A DNA stretch of 64,000 bases, taken from contig JAFRZW010000008.1 in the NCBI GenBank assembly GCA_017442365.1, forward strand, positions 35,001 through 99,000. Reading direction: 5' to 3'. Shown piece after piece: positions 24,893-33,992 of this stretch. A program made the position numbers and the translations under genes. Below the pieces are notes generated by a model. It was not told where the DNA came from and made no database searches. It was given only the letters and a program-made list of their open reading frames with translations. The stretch comes from Rikenellaceae bacterium. GTDB lineage: Bacteria; Bacteroidota; Bacteroidia; Bacteroidales; Rikenellaceae. Each line of letters begins with the position of its first letter. Positions within the stretch are counted from its first letter, which is position 1.

Positions 24893-25882
24893 TTAGATAG
24901 TTCGAGAGATTGTTTCCGAGTAGCCCAACTGCGCCACGAGGCGATCGGGGCACTCGCCTTGTCGGGTCGAATAGTCGGTGGTGATGACCTCAACCTCGCG
25001 CAGATGCCTCTGATCGATTATCCACACCGACGGCGATGCGATGATCGACATCAGCGCCTCGATCGAGGTGCGCGACACGATTCCGCTGTCGAGCGTGAGT
25101 GTCGTGCGGCGTGTGGTGATAGGCACGGGTGAGCCGACACCGCGACTGCGTTCGAAGCTCACTTTGCGAGCGCCAAAACCTTCGAAGGTGAAAAGATCGC
25201 AACCACCTAACGCATTGAACCACGCTACGCGACAGCTCTCGGCACCACGCCTCACAACGTCATAGACGAGCGTCGCCACCTCACCTGCCGAGGTCGAAAG
25301 TGTAACCTCGATACGTTTCAGCGGGGCGCTCACACGCGCCTGCAACGTGTCGAAATCGACCACCACGCCCACCACCTGTTCGCGCTCCGAGGTCGAGATG
25401 GAGTAGGGCGTAACACTACCGTCGGCGTCGTAGAGTCGAAACGCGGCGCTGATCGTACCGTCGATCGAGATCAGGCGCAGATCGTCGTTCTCGCCCGCGG
25501 CGAGGGTACGATGCAGAGGTAGCTCCGATAGCAGGCGATTGGGGACGAGTGGCGAGAGTTGTGGAGCTGCAAGCACCGCGGCAACCACCTCTGATTGAAC
25601 CTCGCCAATACGAATGAAGTGGTTGATCACCGAGGCGTAGTGTGAAATAGCATAGGTTGCCGAGTTGATCGTCGGAGTCAGCACGAAGTGGCGACGCAGG
25701 TAAGGAGCAACGTCGATCGAGCGTTTGCTGACTCCACGCAGACGCAATCTGCCGAGAGTCGATCCATTGTCGGCATTGACGATCTCGACCGTTGTAATGG
25801 TGTCGGGATCGAGCCCTTCGAGGGTGTAGAGCAGAGGCTCGACAGCCGACGCAAAGGGTGCGGGAGAAGATGTGATGTTCAT
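24893..25882 (-). CDS. Phage-cassette structural protein, first gene of the operon
   Basis: The 329-residue protein is predicted mostly beta-strand (VEIVNADNGSTLGRLRLRGV, IEVTLSTSAGEVATLVYDVV, TLTLDSGIVSRTSIEALMSI). It lacks a signal peptide and transmembrane segments. No family was recognised. Its place directly before the large tail-like gene, with one-base spacing, points to a tail or adhesion component. A promoter at 26093-26125 precedes it by about 210 bp. Confidence 0.5.
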   Translation of the reverse strand: MNITSSPAPFASAVEPLLYTLEGLDPDTITTVEIVNADNGSTLGRLRLRGVSKRSIDVAPYLRRHFVLTPTINSATYAISHYASVINHFIRIGEVQSEVVAAVLAAPQLSPLVPNRLLSELPLHRTLAAGENDDLRLISIDGTISAAFRLYDADGSVTPYSISTSEREQVVGVVVDFDTLQARVSAPLKRIEVTLSTSAGEVATLVYDVVRRGAESCRVAWFNALGGCDLFTFEGFGARKVSFERSRGVGSPVPITTRRTTLTLDSGIVSRTSIEALMSIIASPSVWIIDQRHLREVEVITTDYSTRQGECPDRLVAQLGYSETISRTI

Positions 25883-26092
25883 TGTTTAATGTTATGTCGA
25901 TAAAGTGTTAAGATGTGTCGATAACCGTTTATAACTACCCGCCGAAGATATGAGATAGCGCGAGTAATACCCTGAATCTCAGCGCAGAGCCGAGATTTAA
26001 CTGATGAGTGTTGAAAACTCGAAACGTGAAAAGTTGAAAACCCGCGATGACGAACGTCTGCAACCGAATGGAAAGCGGGTCGATTGATGGTG

Positions 26093-26125
26093 CAAATATA
26101 GTGTTTCGGGAGGGCGTTTGTCAAG
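26093..26125 (-). promoter_or_regulatory. Promoter of the phage cassette
   Basis: On the minus strand CTTG (26125-26122), 21 bp spacer, TATATTTG (26100-26093). It would leave a leader of about 205 nt before the ATG at 25882. No other promoter of this quality was seen inside the cassette. Confidence 0.6.
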
Positions 26126-26369
26126 AGGCGGCGGGCAAATTTGTCGCAAGTTGAGAATCGCCCGCCGCCCACCGCTGTGAAAATGAGCGCTCTGCACCGC
26201 ACAAAAAAATGCAAAATTTTTGCAGTGAAAGCCAAAAAAGCACGCTGGGTTGCTATTTTTTTGCGCTCGGAGGCGGCAGTTTCCAAAAATTATATTAATT
26301 TAGCGGCGGATTATGGCTACGTGTGTCCATAGTCCGCTATGTTTCACCAAAGACTCAACAATATGGACG

Positions 26370-27134
26370 ATGGCTATTCTGCGGAGAATTGCACTTACTT
26401 CCTACCTCGATACGGTGCCATTCGTGTATGGCATCAAGCACGCACCCGAGTGTCGTGCCGAGTTGCTATTGTCCTCACCCGCGCGTAGTGTCGAACTGAT
26501 CGAGCAAGGCGCGGCCGATATCGCCCTTGTCCCTACGGCTGCGGCCGATCGTCTGCGCGGTGTGCGTATCCTCTCGGAGTATTGTCTTTCGTCGAGCGAG
26601 CGTCTTGCGACGGCCCGTATGGAGTGCGATGTGCCTTTGCAGCAGATCGAGCAGATCATCTACGACGCCGAGTGGTTCATCACCTCCGAGATTTTGGGTC
26701 GCCTCTGCACCCATCTGTGGCGCATTGCCCCCAAATTGATTGATCGCAGCGAGCTGCCTGCCGAGTGGCAACCCGCCCCGACCGATGCCGAGATCATCTG
26801 CGGCACCGAGGCATTCACCTCAGCGCGCCGCCGTCGCTACGAATTTGACTTGGGCGAGGAGTGGCACCGTTCGACTCGCTCGCCACTGGTTCTGGGTGTT
26901 TGGATCGCACGGGCCGACGTTACGCCCGAGGAGAGCGACGCCTTCGAACGCGCGCTGACCTTCGGCATCGAACATACGTGGGAAGCGCTGACCGAGAGCG
27001 AGTTAGCCACCCCCGAGAGCTATACCCAACTAACCGAACGAATCGACTATCTGTTTGATCAAGAGAAAGATAAGGCATTGCGAAAACTTTGGCGCGAGGG
27101 TGTCAAGGTAGCTCCGCGAGCCAATCCCGGCTGA
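26370..27134 (+). CDS. mqnA: Chorismate dehydratase, futalosine pathway
   Basis: The 254-residue protein has the periplasmic-binding-protein-like fold of MqnA, which dehydrates chorismate to 3-enolpyruvylbenzoate in the futalosine route to menaquinone. Landmarks are RIALTSYLDTVPFVYGI (N-terminal substrate region, family pattern SYLNTxPF), SVELIEQGAADIALVPTAA, and SPLVLGVWIARAD in the second lobe. Length is normal (about 250-280). The start at 26370 gives the usual short N-terminus. A hairpin (about 26303-26336) lies in the leader. No other mqn gene is nearby. Confidence 0.85.
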   Translation: MAILRRIALTSYLDTVPFVYGIKHAPECRAELLLSSPARSVELIEQGAADIALVPTAAADRLRGVRILSEYCLSSSERLATARMECDVPLQQIEQIIYDAEWFITSEILGRLCTHLWRIAPKLIDRSELPAEWQPAPTDAEIICGTEAFTSARRRRYEFDLGEEWHRSTRSPLVLGVWIARADVTPEESDAFERALTFGIEHTWEALTESELATPESYTQLTERIDYLFDQEKDKALRKLWREGVKVAPRANPG

Positions 27135-27258
27135 ACGACCTGAGGATTGCCAGCGCGAGCAATCCGATGACCCCGCTCGGCGCAATGAATTTACGCCCCT
27201 GAGTGGCTGCGGCCACCGACTCACAAAGTACGAATAAACACAAAAAACAGGGAGCCAA

Positions 27259-28209
27259 ATGATTACGATTTATCTCAAACAATATAATAAGATTGTCCGC
27301 AACGCCGACCTTCATCTGTTCGACGATCTGGGCTACGACGACATTCTGTGGATCGACCTTCTGAACCCGACCATCAAGGAGCAGAAAGCGGTCGAGAACT
27401 TTATGGAGTTGAACCTCCAAACGCGACAGCAGGCCGAGGAGATCGAATCGACCTCGAAATATTTCGAGACCGAGAATGCCATCTTTTCGAACTCGAACTT
27501 CTTCCTTCGTACCGACGATACGTTTGCCGTCGAGCCGGTGTCGATGATCATCTCGGAGGGAGTGTTGATCTCGGTGCGCACGGCCGAATCGCGTACGGTA
27601 CGCGAGGCCGAGAAGAAGTTGCAAATGAACTACCGCGCCTACCCCACGGGCTATCACCTGATGATCTCGATTTTGGAGGTGCGTATCGACTTCGACGCCG
27701 ACTTGGTGGAGAGCATTTCGAAGCAGATCGCCCGTCTGAGCCGCGACCTGAACTCGGGTGAGGCGGTCGATAAGGAGGACTTGCAGCGTATTAACTCGTT
27801 GCAGGAGAGCACGATGTTGATCCGCGAGACCATCTTCGACCGTCAGCGAGTGTTGTCGGGCATCTTGCGCTCGGAGCGCTTCCCGAACGATATCTATCCC
27901 CGTCTGCAACTGATGATCAAGGACGTCAATTCGCTGATCAACCACGCCGATTTCAGTTTCGAACGTCTTGACTACTTGCAGGATACGGCGCTCGGTTTGA
28001 TCAACCTCGACCAGAACAACATCACCAAGATCTTTACGATCGTATCGGTGTTCTTCCTGCCGGCGACGTTGATTGCGAGCTTGTACGGTATGAATTTCAA
28101 GCATATGCCCGAGCTGGAATGGGAGTACGGCTATTGGTTTGCGCTGGGTCTGATTCTGCTGATTTCGGGCGCGATCCTCAGCTACTTCAAGTACAAAAAG
28201 TGGCTGTAA
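27259..28209 (+). CDS. corA: CorA-family magnesium/cobalt transporter
   Basis: The 316-residue protein has the long cytoplasmic alpha/beta domain and the two C-terminal membrane helices of CorA. The pore signature YGMNFKHMPE follows the first helix (VSVFFLPATLIASL), and a second helix (WFALGLILLISGAILSYF) ends in the basic KYKKWL. CorA proteins are inner-membrane pentamers for Mg2+/Co2+ uptake. The gene lies 124 bp after mqnA and is followed by a terminator at 28267-28295. Confidence 0.93.
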   Translation: MITIYLKQYNKIVRNADLHLFDDLGYDDILWIDLLNPTIKEQKAVENFMELNLQTRQQAEEIESTSKYFETENAIFSNSNFFLRTDDTFAVEPVSMIISEGVLISVRTAESRTVREAEKKLQMNYRAYPTGYHLMISILEVRIDFDADLVESISKQIARLSRDLNSGEAVDKEDLQRINSLQESTMLIRETIFDRQRVLSGILRSERFPNDIYPRLQLMIKDVNSLINHADFSFERLDYLQDTALGLINLDQNNITKIFTIVSVFFLPATLIASLYGMNFKHMPELEWEYGYWFALGLILLISGAILSYFKYKKWL

Positions 28210-28228
28210 AGCGGGCGACGTTCGCAAT

Positions 28229-28518
28229 GCAGGATTCAAAATTCAAGATTCAAAATTCAAAATTAGGCCACGCATTTCGGAGCGTGGCTTTTTTTGATTC
28301 ACAATTCACAATTAATTCTGCAAGCGACACGCACACTCTGCGGCTGGGGGGGGCGCGCAACTTCGTTTGCGCGAGCCGCAGAGTGTGTGTCAAAATCAAA
28401 GATTTTGCCAATATAGTTTTTGCAAACTGAATACAACTCGCAAGACCGAAAACAGTAAAACCCGCCCATATGGCGGGAATTTTGAATTTTGAATCTTGAA
28501 TTTTGAATTTTGAATTAC
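28229..28518. repeat. Terminator and repeat mosaic between corA and rlmD
   Basis: Array C (28229-28262) is followed by a terminator GCCACGC/GCGTGGC with seven T (28267-28295). A full element A has outer stem CACACTCTGCGGCT (28332-28345) / AGCCGCAGAGTGTG (28374-28387), a run of eight G, inner stem CGCGCAA/TTGCGCG (28354-28360/28367-28373) and hairpin 2 AAAATC-aaa-GATTTT (28392-28406). A reverse family B hairpin (28440-28475) and another array C (28478-28516) follow. No gene is seen. Confidence 0.8.
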
Positions 28519-28522
28519 CCTT

Positions 28523-29932
28523 CTATCTCTTAACGAGTTTCACGACATTCTCGACGTGGTAGGTATGGGGGAACATATCGACGGGCTGGACGCTCTCGAC
28601 GCGGTACATACCGTCCATCAGAGCGATGTCGCGCGCTTGGGTTGCGGGGTTGCAGCTCACATAGACAATTCGCTCGGGAGCTGCACGCAGAATCACGTCG
28701 ATCACAGGCTCATCGACACCCGCACGGGGCGGATCGAGAATCACCACATCGGGACGACCGTTGGCATCGACAAACTCGTCGCTCAGCACCTTCTTCATAT
28801 CGCCCGCATAGAAGACCGTATTTCGGATTCCGTTGATTTCGGAATTGACCTTTGCGTCCTCGATAGCCTCGGGAACATACTCAATACCAACTACTTTGGC
28901 ACAGCGCGACGCACAGAAATTGGCAATCGTACCCGTACCCGTATAGAGGTCATAAAGCACCTCTCCCTCCTTCAAGTCGGCAGCCTCGCGTGCTACCTTG
29001 TAGAGCTCGTAGGCCTGCTCCGAGTTGGTCTGATAGAACGATTTGGGACCCACCTTGAATCGCAAGCCCTCCATCTGCTCGAAGATGTGTCCGTTGCCGC
29101 GATAGGTGATGGGTTCGAGGTCGCCCGTCGAGTCGTTCAGTTTCTCGTTGATCATATAGATCATCGAGGTAATCTCGGGGAACTGCTCGCAGAGGTGGTC
29201 GAGCAGTGCGCTGATACGCTCCTCGTCGCGGTAGGCGAAGATGACGATGACCATCACCTCGCCCGTCGAGGCGGTGCGAATGATCATATTGCGCATAAAT
29301 CCGCTATGCTCGCGCACGTTGTAGAACTCGTAGCCGTGCTCCAAGCAGAAACGCTTGGTAGCCAATCGGATAGCATTCGAAGGCTCGGGCTGCAACCAAC
29401 ACTTTTCGATGTCCAACACCTTGTCGAACATCGTCGGAATGTGGAAACCGAGAGCGGGCGAAGCGTCTAACTCGGCACCCGAAGCGACCTCCTCCTGCGT
29501 CAGCCAGCGGCGCGGAGTGAAGGTAAATTCGAGCTTGTTTCGATAGAGTTGCGTCTTTTTCGAGCCCAAGATGGGGCTGATCGCGGGCAGCTCGATTTTG
29601 CCGATTCGGGTCAGCTGATCCTCGACCTGCGACTGCTTCAATCGCAGCTGCTCGTCGTAGGGCAGGTTCTGCCACTTGCAACCGCCACACACGCCGAAGT
29701 GCTGGCAGAAAGGCTCGCAGCGCATCTCCGAAAACTTCTGATAACGAACCACATAGCCCTCCATATAGCGGCGGCGTTTGTTACGGATCTGAACATCAAC
29801 GACATCGCCCGGTACGGTCATCGGAACGAAAACGACCTGGTCGTTCCAGCGTCCGAGCGACTTACCCTCGGCGGCAAGTGTTGTTATTTCGAGCCCCTCG
29901 ATCAAGGGGTATTGGTGTCTTTTACGTGCCAC
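28523..29932 (-). CDS. rlmD: 23S rRNA (uracil-C5)-methyltransferase, RlmD/RumA type
   Basis: The 469-residue protein has an N-terminal TRAM domain (about 8-65, GLEITTLAAEGKSLGR), an iron-sulfur Cys cluster (CEPFCQHFGVCGGCKW, about 72-90), and a C-terminal SAM methyltransferase domain with SFYQTNSEQAYELY, VLYDLYTGTGTIANF, VILDPPRAGV and the catalytic IVYVSCNPATQARD. It methylates 23S rRNA uridine. The start is taken as GTG at 29932 (VARKRHQYPL), because a -7 box (29965-29972, minus) would begin transcription near 29958 and family members start MARK. A TTG at 29977 is the longer option. Confidence 0.88.
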   Translation of the reverse strand: MARKRHQYPLIEGLEITTLAAEGKSLGRWNDQVVFVPMTVPGDVVDVQIRNKRRRYMEGYVVRYQKFSEMRCEPFCQHFGVCGGCKWQNLPYDEQLRLKQSQVEDQLTRIGKIELPAISPILGSKKTQLYRNKLEFTFTPRRWLTQEEVASGAELDASPALGFHIPTMFDKVLDIEKCWLQPEPSNAIRLATKRFCLEHGYEFYNVREHSGFMRNMIIRTASTGEVMVIVIFAYRDEERISALLDHLCEQFPEITSMIYMINEKLNDSTGDLEPITYRGNGHIFEQMEGLRFKVGPKSFYQTNSEQAYELYKVAREAADLKEGEVLYDLYTGTGTIANFCASRCAKVVGIEYVPEAIEDAKVNSEINGIRNTVFYAGDMKKVLSDEFVDANGRPDVVILDPPRAGVDEPVIDVILRAAPERIVYVSCNPATQARDIALMDGMYRVESVQPVDMFPHTYHVENVVKLVKR

Positions 29933-29964
29933 GATACTAAGATTTGTGTTTTTGTGATTTTCGG

Positions 29965-29972
29965 CAAAGGTA
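29965..29972 (-). promoter_or_regulatory. -7 box of rlmD
   Basis: TACCTTTG on the minus strand, about 33 bp before the GTG start at 29932. It decides against the TTG at 29977. Confidence 0.5.
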
Positions 29973-30057
29973 CGCAAAAAGCGGCAGATTGCAACGCTCT
30001 TTCGCCCGCGCGTATAAAATAATGTATAAAAAAGGGCGGTAGATCACGAAATTTTGC

Positions 30058-30065
30058 TATTTTTG
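30058..30065 (+). promoter_or_regulatory. -7 box of the MBL-FkbM operon
   Basis: TATTTTTG fits TAnnTTTG, 45 bp before the ATG at 30111. No -33 element was recognised. Confidence 0.4.
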
Positions 30066-30110
30066 TAGTTTGGAAAAGTATTGTAAAATCGTAAAAACCA
30101 ATAACTGACT

Positions 30111-30785
30111 ATGATCGACATAGCACTATTTTGCGTCAATCCCTTTCAGGAGAACACCTACGTTGTTACAGACAAGGCCACAGGGCGTTGCATAATCATC
30201 GACGCGGGTTGCAGCAACGAGCGCGAAACCTCGGCCGTGATCGACTACATACGCTCGAATCGCCTTGAAGCTGAGATGATTGTGGGTACGCACGGACATA
30301 TCGACCACATTATGGGCGTGCAGACGCTCAAAGAGGAGTTAGGCATTCCCTATGCTCTGTCGAGCGACGACCGTTTTCTGGTCGAGAGTGCGGCTCAGCA
30401 GGCGGCGATGTTCGGTTTGAAGGTACCCGTAACGCCCACGATCGACATCGACCTGAAAGAGCGCGACGAGATCACCTTCGGAGAAACAGTACTGAAAGTG
30501 ATTCCCACCCCCGGTCATACCCCCGGCCACGTATGCCTCTTTCACGAGGAGGGACGTATGCTCTTCACGGGCGACACGCTCTTCCGTGAGAGTATCGGTC
30601 GCACCGACCTGCCCGGAGGCGATTACTCGTGGATTATGCGTTCGATTTTGGATCGCATTGTGCCCCTCGGCGACGATGTTGTCTTCCACGCGGGACACGG
30701 ACCGTCGTCGGATATCGGCCACGAGGTGCTCTACAATCCCTTCGTGGTGGAGGTGATGAACAACGAAATCAACTATCGCGGTTAG
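30111..30785 (+). CDS. MBL-fold metallo-hydrolase (glyoxalase II-like)
   Basis: The 224-residue protein has the metallo-beta-lactamase zinc motifs: THGHIDHIMG (HxHxDH, residues about 63-70), IPTPGHTPGHVCLF, FTGDTLFRESIGRTDLPGGD and HAGHGPSSDIGHE near the C-terminus. The layout matches the short glyoxalase II-like hydrolases common in bacteria. The substrate is not fixed by sequence. It is cotranscribed with the FkbM gene (3 bp gap). Confidence 0.9.
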   Translation: MIDIALFCVNPFQENTYVVTDKATGRCIIIDAGCSNERETSAVIDYIRSNRLEAEMIVGTHGHIDHIMGVQTLKEELGIPYALSSDDRFLVESAAQQAAMFGLKVPVTPTIDIDLKERDEITFGETVLKVIPTPGHTPGHVCLFHEEGRMLFTGDTLFRESIGRTDLPGGDYSWIMRSILDRIVPLGDDVVFHAGHGPSSDIGHEVLYNPFVVEVMNNEINYRG

Positions 30786-30788
30786 AGT

Positions 30789-31544
30789 ATGATGCGCTTG
30801 ATACACAAATTGTTATACCGAATGTTGCCACTCGAAGGCTACCTGCGTGTAGTCAGTGCGATGTTCTTCGTGTGGAAGCGTCTGGGCATTGGTCGCTACG
30901 CCGAGGCCACCGAGTACGTCTATCACCTGCCCAAGCTGGTGGGCGAGGGTGCAACAGCAATCGACATCGGTGCCAACTTGGGTTACTACTCGCGTTACAT
31001 CTCGCAGGCGATTGGCGAGAGCGGACGCCTCTACTCGGTCGAGCCCGTTGCGCCGATTCTCGGAGTGCTGCGCCACAACCTGCGCTGCTGCTCGAATGTC
31101 GAGATTCTGCCCTACGCCTTGGGCGAGGAGGAGCGCGAGATCGTGATGTGTAACGACACGGCACGCTATCAAGGTTACTTCGGTACGGGACAGAATTTCG
31201 TGGGCGACGCTGCGACCGAGGGCGAGGGCAACCAAGCGGGCGAACAAAAGGGCGACCGCTTTCCTGCGCAGATGCGTCGTGGTAGCGAGCTGTTCTCGAA
31301 GCTGACCCGATTGAACTTCATCAAGTGCGACATCGAGGGCTACGAGGTGGTGGTAATGAACGAGTTACGACCTCTGTTGGAGCGTTTTCGTCCGACGGTA
31401 TTGATCGAGACGGGAGGCGAAAATCGCCCGAAGATCATCGCTCTGTTCCGTTCGCTCGGCTACCGAGGCTACACGCTCGAACACGGTTTGGAGGTCCCCC
31501 TGACCGCTGATAGTGAGAAGGATATAATTTTCAGGGCTGAATAA
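30789..31544 (+). CDS. FkbM-family SAM methyltransferase
   Basis: The 251-residue protein has a class I methyltransferase core: AIDIGANLGYYSRYI (SAM-binding loop, about 56-70), YSVEPVAPILGVLRHNL, FIKCDIEGYE (about 178-187) and VLIETGG. These are FkbM motifs; the family O-methylates sugars or small molecules. An Ala/Glu/Gly-rich insertion (DAATEGEGNQAGEQKGDRFP) before the C-terminal half is unusual and may be a surface loop. The N-terminal 40 residues are basic. Substrate unknown. Confidence 0.85.
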   Translation: MMRLIHKLLYRMLPLEGYLRVVSAMFFVWKRLGIGRYAEATEYVYHLPKLVGEGATAIDIGANLGYYSRYISQAIGESGRLYSVEPVAPILGVLRHNLRCCSNVEILPYALGEEEREIVMCNDTARYQGYFGTGQNFVGDAATEGEGNQAGEQKGDRFPAQMRRGSELFSKLTRLNFIKCDIEGYEVVVMNELRPLLERFRPTVLIETGGENRPKIIALFRSLGYRGYTLEHGLEVPLTADSEKDIIFRAE

Positions 31545-31589
31545 CGGCCGTGGGCAAAATCCTAATTCAAGATTGAGTTTTGGCTTGAA

Positions 31590-31822
31590 TTAAGAATAAA
31601 TAAGCACGCTTTTCAAAGCGTGTCATCATTGTCGGGTCGCCCTTTGGGCGAGCCCCCCACCCGACAATGATGAGAATATGGGAACAAAGGAAAAATTGTG
31701 AACCGACGCCAAGCCGAATGCAGAGTCGAGCTTGCCCGAACTCAGCTGAGGCGCGAAGGAGGAAAAGCTGCCGAAGGCAGATTAATTGTGAATTTTGCAT
31801 TTTGAATCTTGAATTTTGAATT
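31590..31822. repeat. Repeat mosaic upstream of trmD (A-like, D and C elements)
   Basis: A hairpin CACGCTT-ttc-AAAGCGTG (about 31606-31622) is followed by an element with outer stem TCATCATTGTCGGGT (31623-31637) / ACCCGACAATGATGA (31659-31673) and inner stem CGCCC-ttt-GGGCG (31639-31649). The copy at 42.1 kb has GGCGGGT/ACCCGCC in the same stem, a compensated difference. Repeat D copy 2 is at 31701-31786. Array C (31787-31821) ends 7 bp before the trmD start codon. No gene is seen. Confidence 0.8.
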
Positions 31823-31828
31823 ACGACT

Positions 31829-32503
31829 ATGCGTATTGACATTATAACATCTGTACCCGAACTGCTCACCTCGCCACTGAGCGAGTCGATATTGAAGCGT
31901 GCGCAGGAGAAGGGTTTGGTTGAGATTGTGGTGCATAATCTGCACGACTATGCTCACGATAAGCGTCGCACCACGGACGACTATCCCTTTGGTGGTGAGG
32001 CAGGTATGGTGATGAAGTGCGAGCCTGTGTTTGAGCTTGTCGAGAAGTTGCAGTCGGAGCGCCCGTACGACGAGATCATCTACACCTCGCCCGACGGCAT
32101 TCGTTACGACCAGCACGAGGCCAACCGCCTCTCGACGTTGGAGAACATCATCATTTTGTGCGGCCACTACAAGGGCATCGACCACCGTATCCGCGAGCAC
32201 CTGATCACGCGCGAGATCTCGATTGGCGACTACGTGCTGACGGGAGGCGAGTTGGCGGCGTGTATCATTGCCGACTCGGTGGTGCGCTTGGTGCCGGGGG
32301 CGATTGGCGACGAGGCGTCGGCACTGACCGACTGCTTTCAGGACAATCTGTTAGCTCCGCCCGTCTATACCCGTCCGGCGGAATTTCGCGGTTGGCGTGT
32401 TCCCGATGTGCTGCTCTCGGGCAACTTCGGCGAGATCGAAAAGTGGCAGGAGGAGCAGGCGTGGGAGCGAACCAAACGACTGCGACCCGATTTGCTCGAA
32501 TAA
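31829..32503 (+). CDS. trmD: tRNA (guanosine(37)-N1)-methyltransferase
   Basis: The 224-residue SPOUT enzyme methylates G37 of tRNAs to prevent frameshifting. It shows [20 protein letters not shown] at the N-terminus, [18 protein letters not shown], the knot region [17 protein letters not shown] and [16 protein letters not shown], and the C-terminal [18 protein letters not shown]. Length is normal. The start codon follows directly on an AT-rich repeat array, so no normal promoter is visible just upstream. The stop codon is at the left edge of a 176-bp repeat. Confidence 0.96.
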   Translation: MRIDIITSVPELLTSPLSESILKRAQEKGLVEIVVHNLHDYAHDKRRTTDDYPFGGEAGMVMKCEPVFELVEKLQSERPYDEIIYTSPDGIRYDQHEANRLSTLENIIILCGHYKGIDHRIREHLITREISIGDYVLTGGELAACIIADSVVRLVPGAIGDEASALTDCFQDNLLAPPVYTRPAEFRGWRVPDVLLSGNFGEIEKWQEEQAWERTKRLRPDLLE

Positions 32504-32678
32504 TTCAAAATTAGTTTTGAGTTAGCGATTAGTTTGAATTAAAAAGAAGAAGAAAAATATAAACCAAATGCAAAATGGCGATACGCACCTTCGCGGGCTG
32601 GGGCGGTCGCCGAAGGCGAGCCCGCGAAGGTGTGTCGAAATCAAAGATTTCGCCATTTATAAATTGAAAATTACAACC
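32503..32678. repeat. 176-bp direct repeat, copy 1 (upstream of lpxB)
   Basis: This segment is nearly identical to 33981-34157, in the same orientation. It includes array C, the stretch TTAGTTTTGAGTTAGCGAT, a run of AAGAAGAAGAAAAATATAAAC, and a complete element A (outer stem 32586-32599/32619-32632 CACCTTCGCGGGCT/AGCCCGCGAAGGTG; hairpin 2 CGAAATC-aaa-GATTTCG at 32636-32652). To its right, up to 32831, only a GC-rich stretch with CCCCTGCC/GGCGGGGG pairing (about 32710-32728) is seen; there is no gene. Confidence 0.85.
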
Positions 32679-32831
32679 TATTCGGCAACCTGCCGCGCAA
32701 GCGGCTAAGCCCCTGCCTGAGGCGGGGGTTTGGGGGTGGGTCAGAATTGCAACCGCGACGGCACGTCGCGCGCAATGCCACCGAACGACGAAAGGTCCTG
32801 AACTATAAATAGTTAAAAGAACGAACACAGA

Positions 32832-33992
32832 ATGAAATATTATTTAATAGCAGGCGAACCTTCGGGTGATCTTCACGGCTCGAAACTGATTGCGGGACTG
32901 CGCCAAGCGGATCCGCAGGCTGAGTTTCGTTTTTGGGGTGGCGACCTGATGGCGGCCGAGGGCGGAAAAGCAAACCTCGCAATGCACTACCGCGAGGCGT
33001 CGTTCTTTGGGTTTATGACCGTGCTGCGCAACCTGCGAAAAATCGGTCGCCAATTCGCCGAGTGCCGTGCCGATGTCGAGCGTTTTGCTCCCGATGTACT
33101 GATCCTGATCGACTACCCAGGCTTCAATATGAAGATGGCTAAGTGGGCGAAGGAGAGGGGCTTACGCACGTTCTACTACATCGCGCCGAAGGTGTGGGCG
33201 TGGAAGGAGTGGCGCGTGAAAAAGCTGCGCCGCTATGTCGATCGCCTGTTCACGATCTTCCCGTTCGAGACGGAATATTTCCGTGCGAAGGGGATCGAGC
33301 CGACCTTCTGTGGCAACCCGTTGGTCGATGATATCGTGGCTCGACGCGAGAAGTTGATTTCGCGCGAGGAGTTTATTCGTCGCAACAACTTGGACGAGCG
33401 TCCGATCATCGCTCTGCTGGCGGGCAGCCGCAAGAGCGAGATCCGCGAGAATCTACCCTCGATGGTCGAGCTGTCGAAACGAATGCCTGAATATCAGTTT
33501 GTTGTAACGGCAGTGCCGTGGATCGACAAGCGGTTTTATTGGGCATATATGGCTGACGGTCAGCACGCGTCGGACGTTCGCTACGTGTGCGACCAGACGC
33601 AGCAGACCTTGGCGGTTGCCGAGGCGGCGGTGGTTACGTCGGGTACGGCAACGCTCGAAACGGCGCTGATGGGTATCCCCGAAATGGTTGTCTATCACGT
33701 GCCTAAGCTCTATGAGGTGTTGCGACCGTTCGTGTTGAAGATTCCGTATGTGTCGTTAGTGAACATCAATCTGGGACGCGAGGCGGTGCGAGAGTTGGTT
33801 TGTGCAAAGCTGGATTTGGCGGAGGCCGAGCGCGAGTTGCGTTCGATCGTTTCGGGCGGCGAGAAACGTGCGAAGATGCTCTCGGATTTCGACGAGCTGC
33901 GAGCGTTGATCGGAGGCGAAGGCGCGAGCGAACGCTTTGCGGCTAAGATGGTTAATGCGATTCAAAATTCAAAATTCAAGATTCAAAATTAG
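32832..33992 (+). CDS. lpxB: Lipid-A-disaccharide synthase
   Basis: The 386-residue GT19 glycosyltransferase joins lipid X and UDP-diacylglucosamine in lipid A synthesis, at the cytoplasmic face of the inner membrane. Motifs are YLIAGEPSGDLHGSKLI (N-terminus), LILIDYPGFNMKMAKW, YYIAPKVWAWKEWRVKKLRR, IALLAGSRKSEI and VTSGTATLETALMGIPEMVVY. The last ten residues, [10 protein letters not shown], are translated from the AT-rich array C, and the TAG stop lies inside that repeat. The natural C-terminus has thus been extended. The gene is bracketed by two 176-bp direct repeats. Confidence 0.94.
   Translation: MKYYLIAGEPSGDLHGSKLIAGLRQADPQAEFRFWGGDLMAAEGGKANLAMHYREASFFGFMTVLRNLRKIGRQFAECRADVERFAPDVLILIDYPGFNMKMAKWAKERGLRTFYYIAPKVWAWKEWRVKKLRRYVDRLFTIFPFETEYFRAKGIEPTFCGNPLVDDIVARREKLISREEFIRRNNLDERPIIALLAGSRKSEIRENLPSMVELSKRMPEYQFVVTAVPWIDKRFYWAYMADGQHASDVRYVCDQTQQTLAVAEAAVVTSGTATLETALMGIPEMVVYHVPKLYEVLRPFVLKIPYVSLVNINLGREAVRELVCAKLDLAEAERELRSIVSGGEKRAKMLSDFDELRALIGGEGASERFAAKMVNAIQNSKFKIQN

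Noticed and set aside
17083..25882. Contractile injection system or type VI-like cluster
   Set aside because: No sheath, tube, spike (VgrG) or AAA ATPase was found; capsid, portal, holin and lysin indicate a phage head origin.
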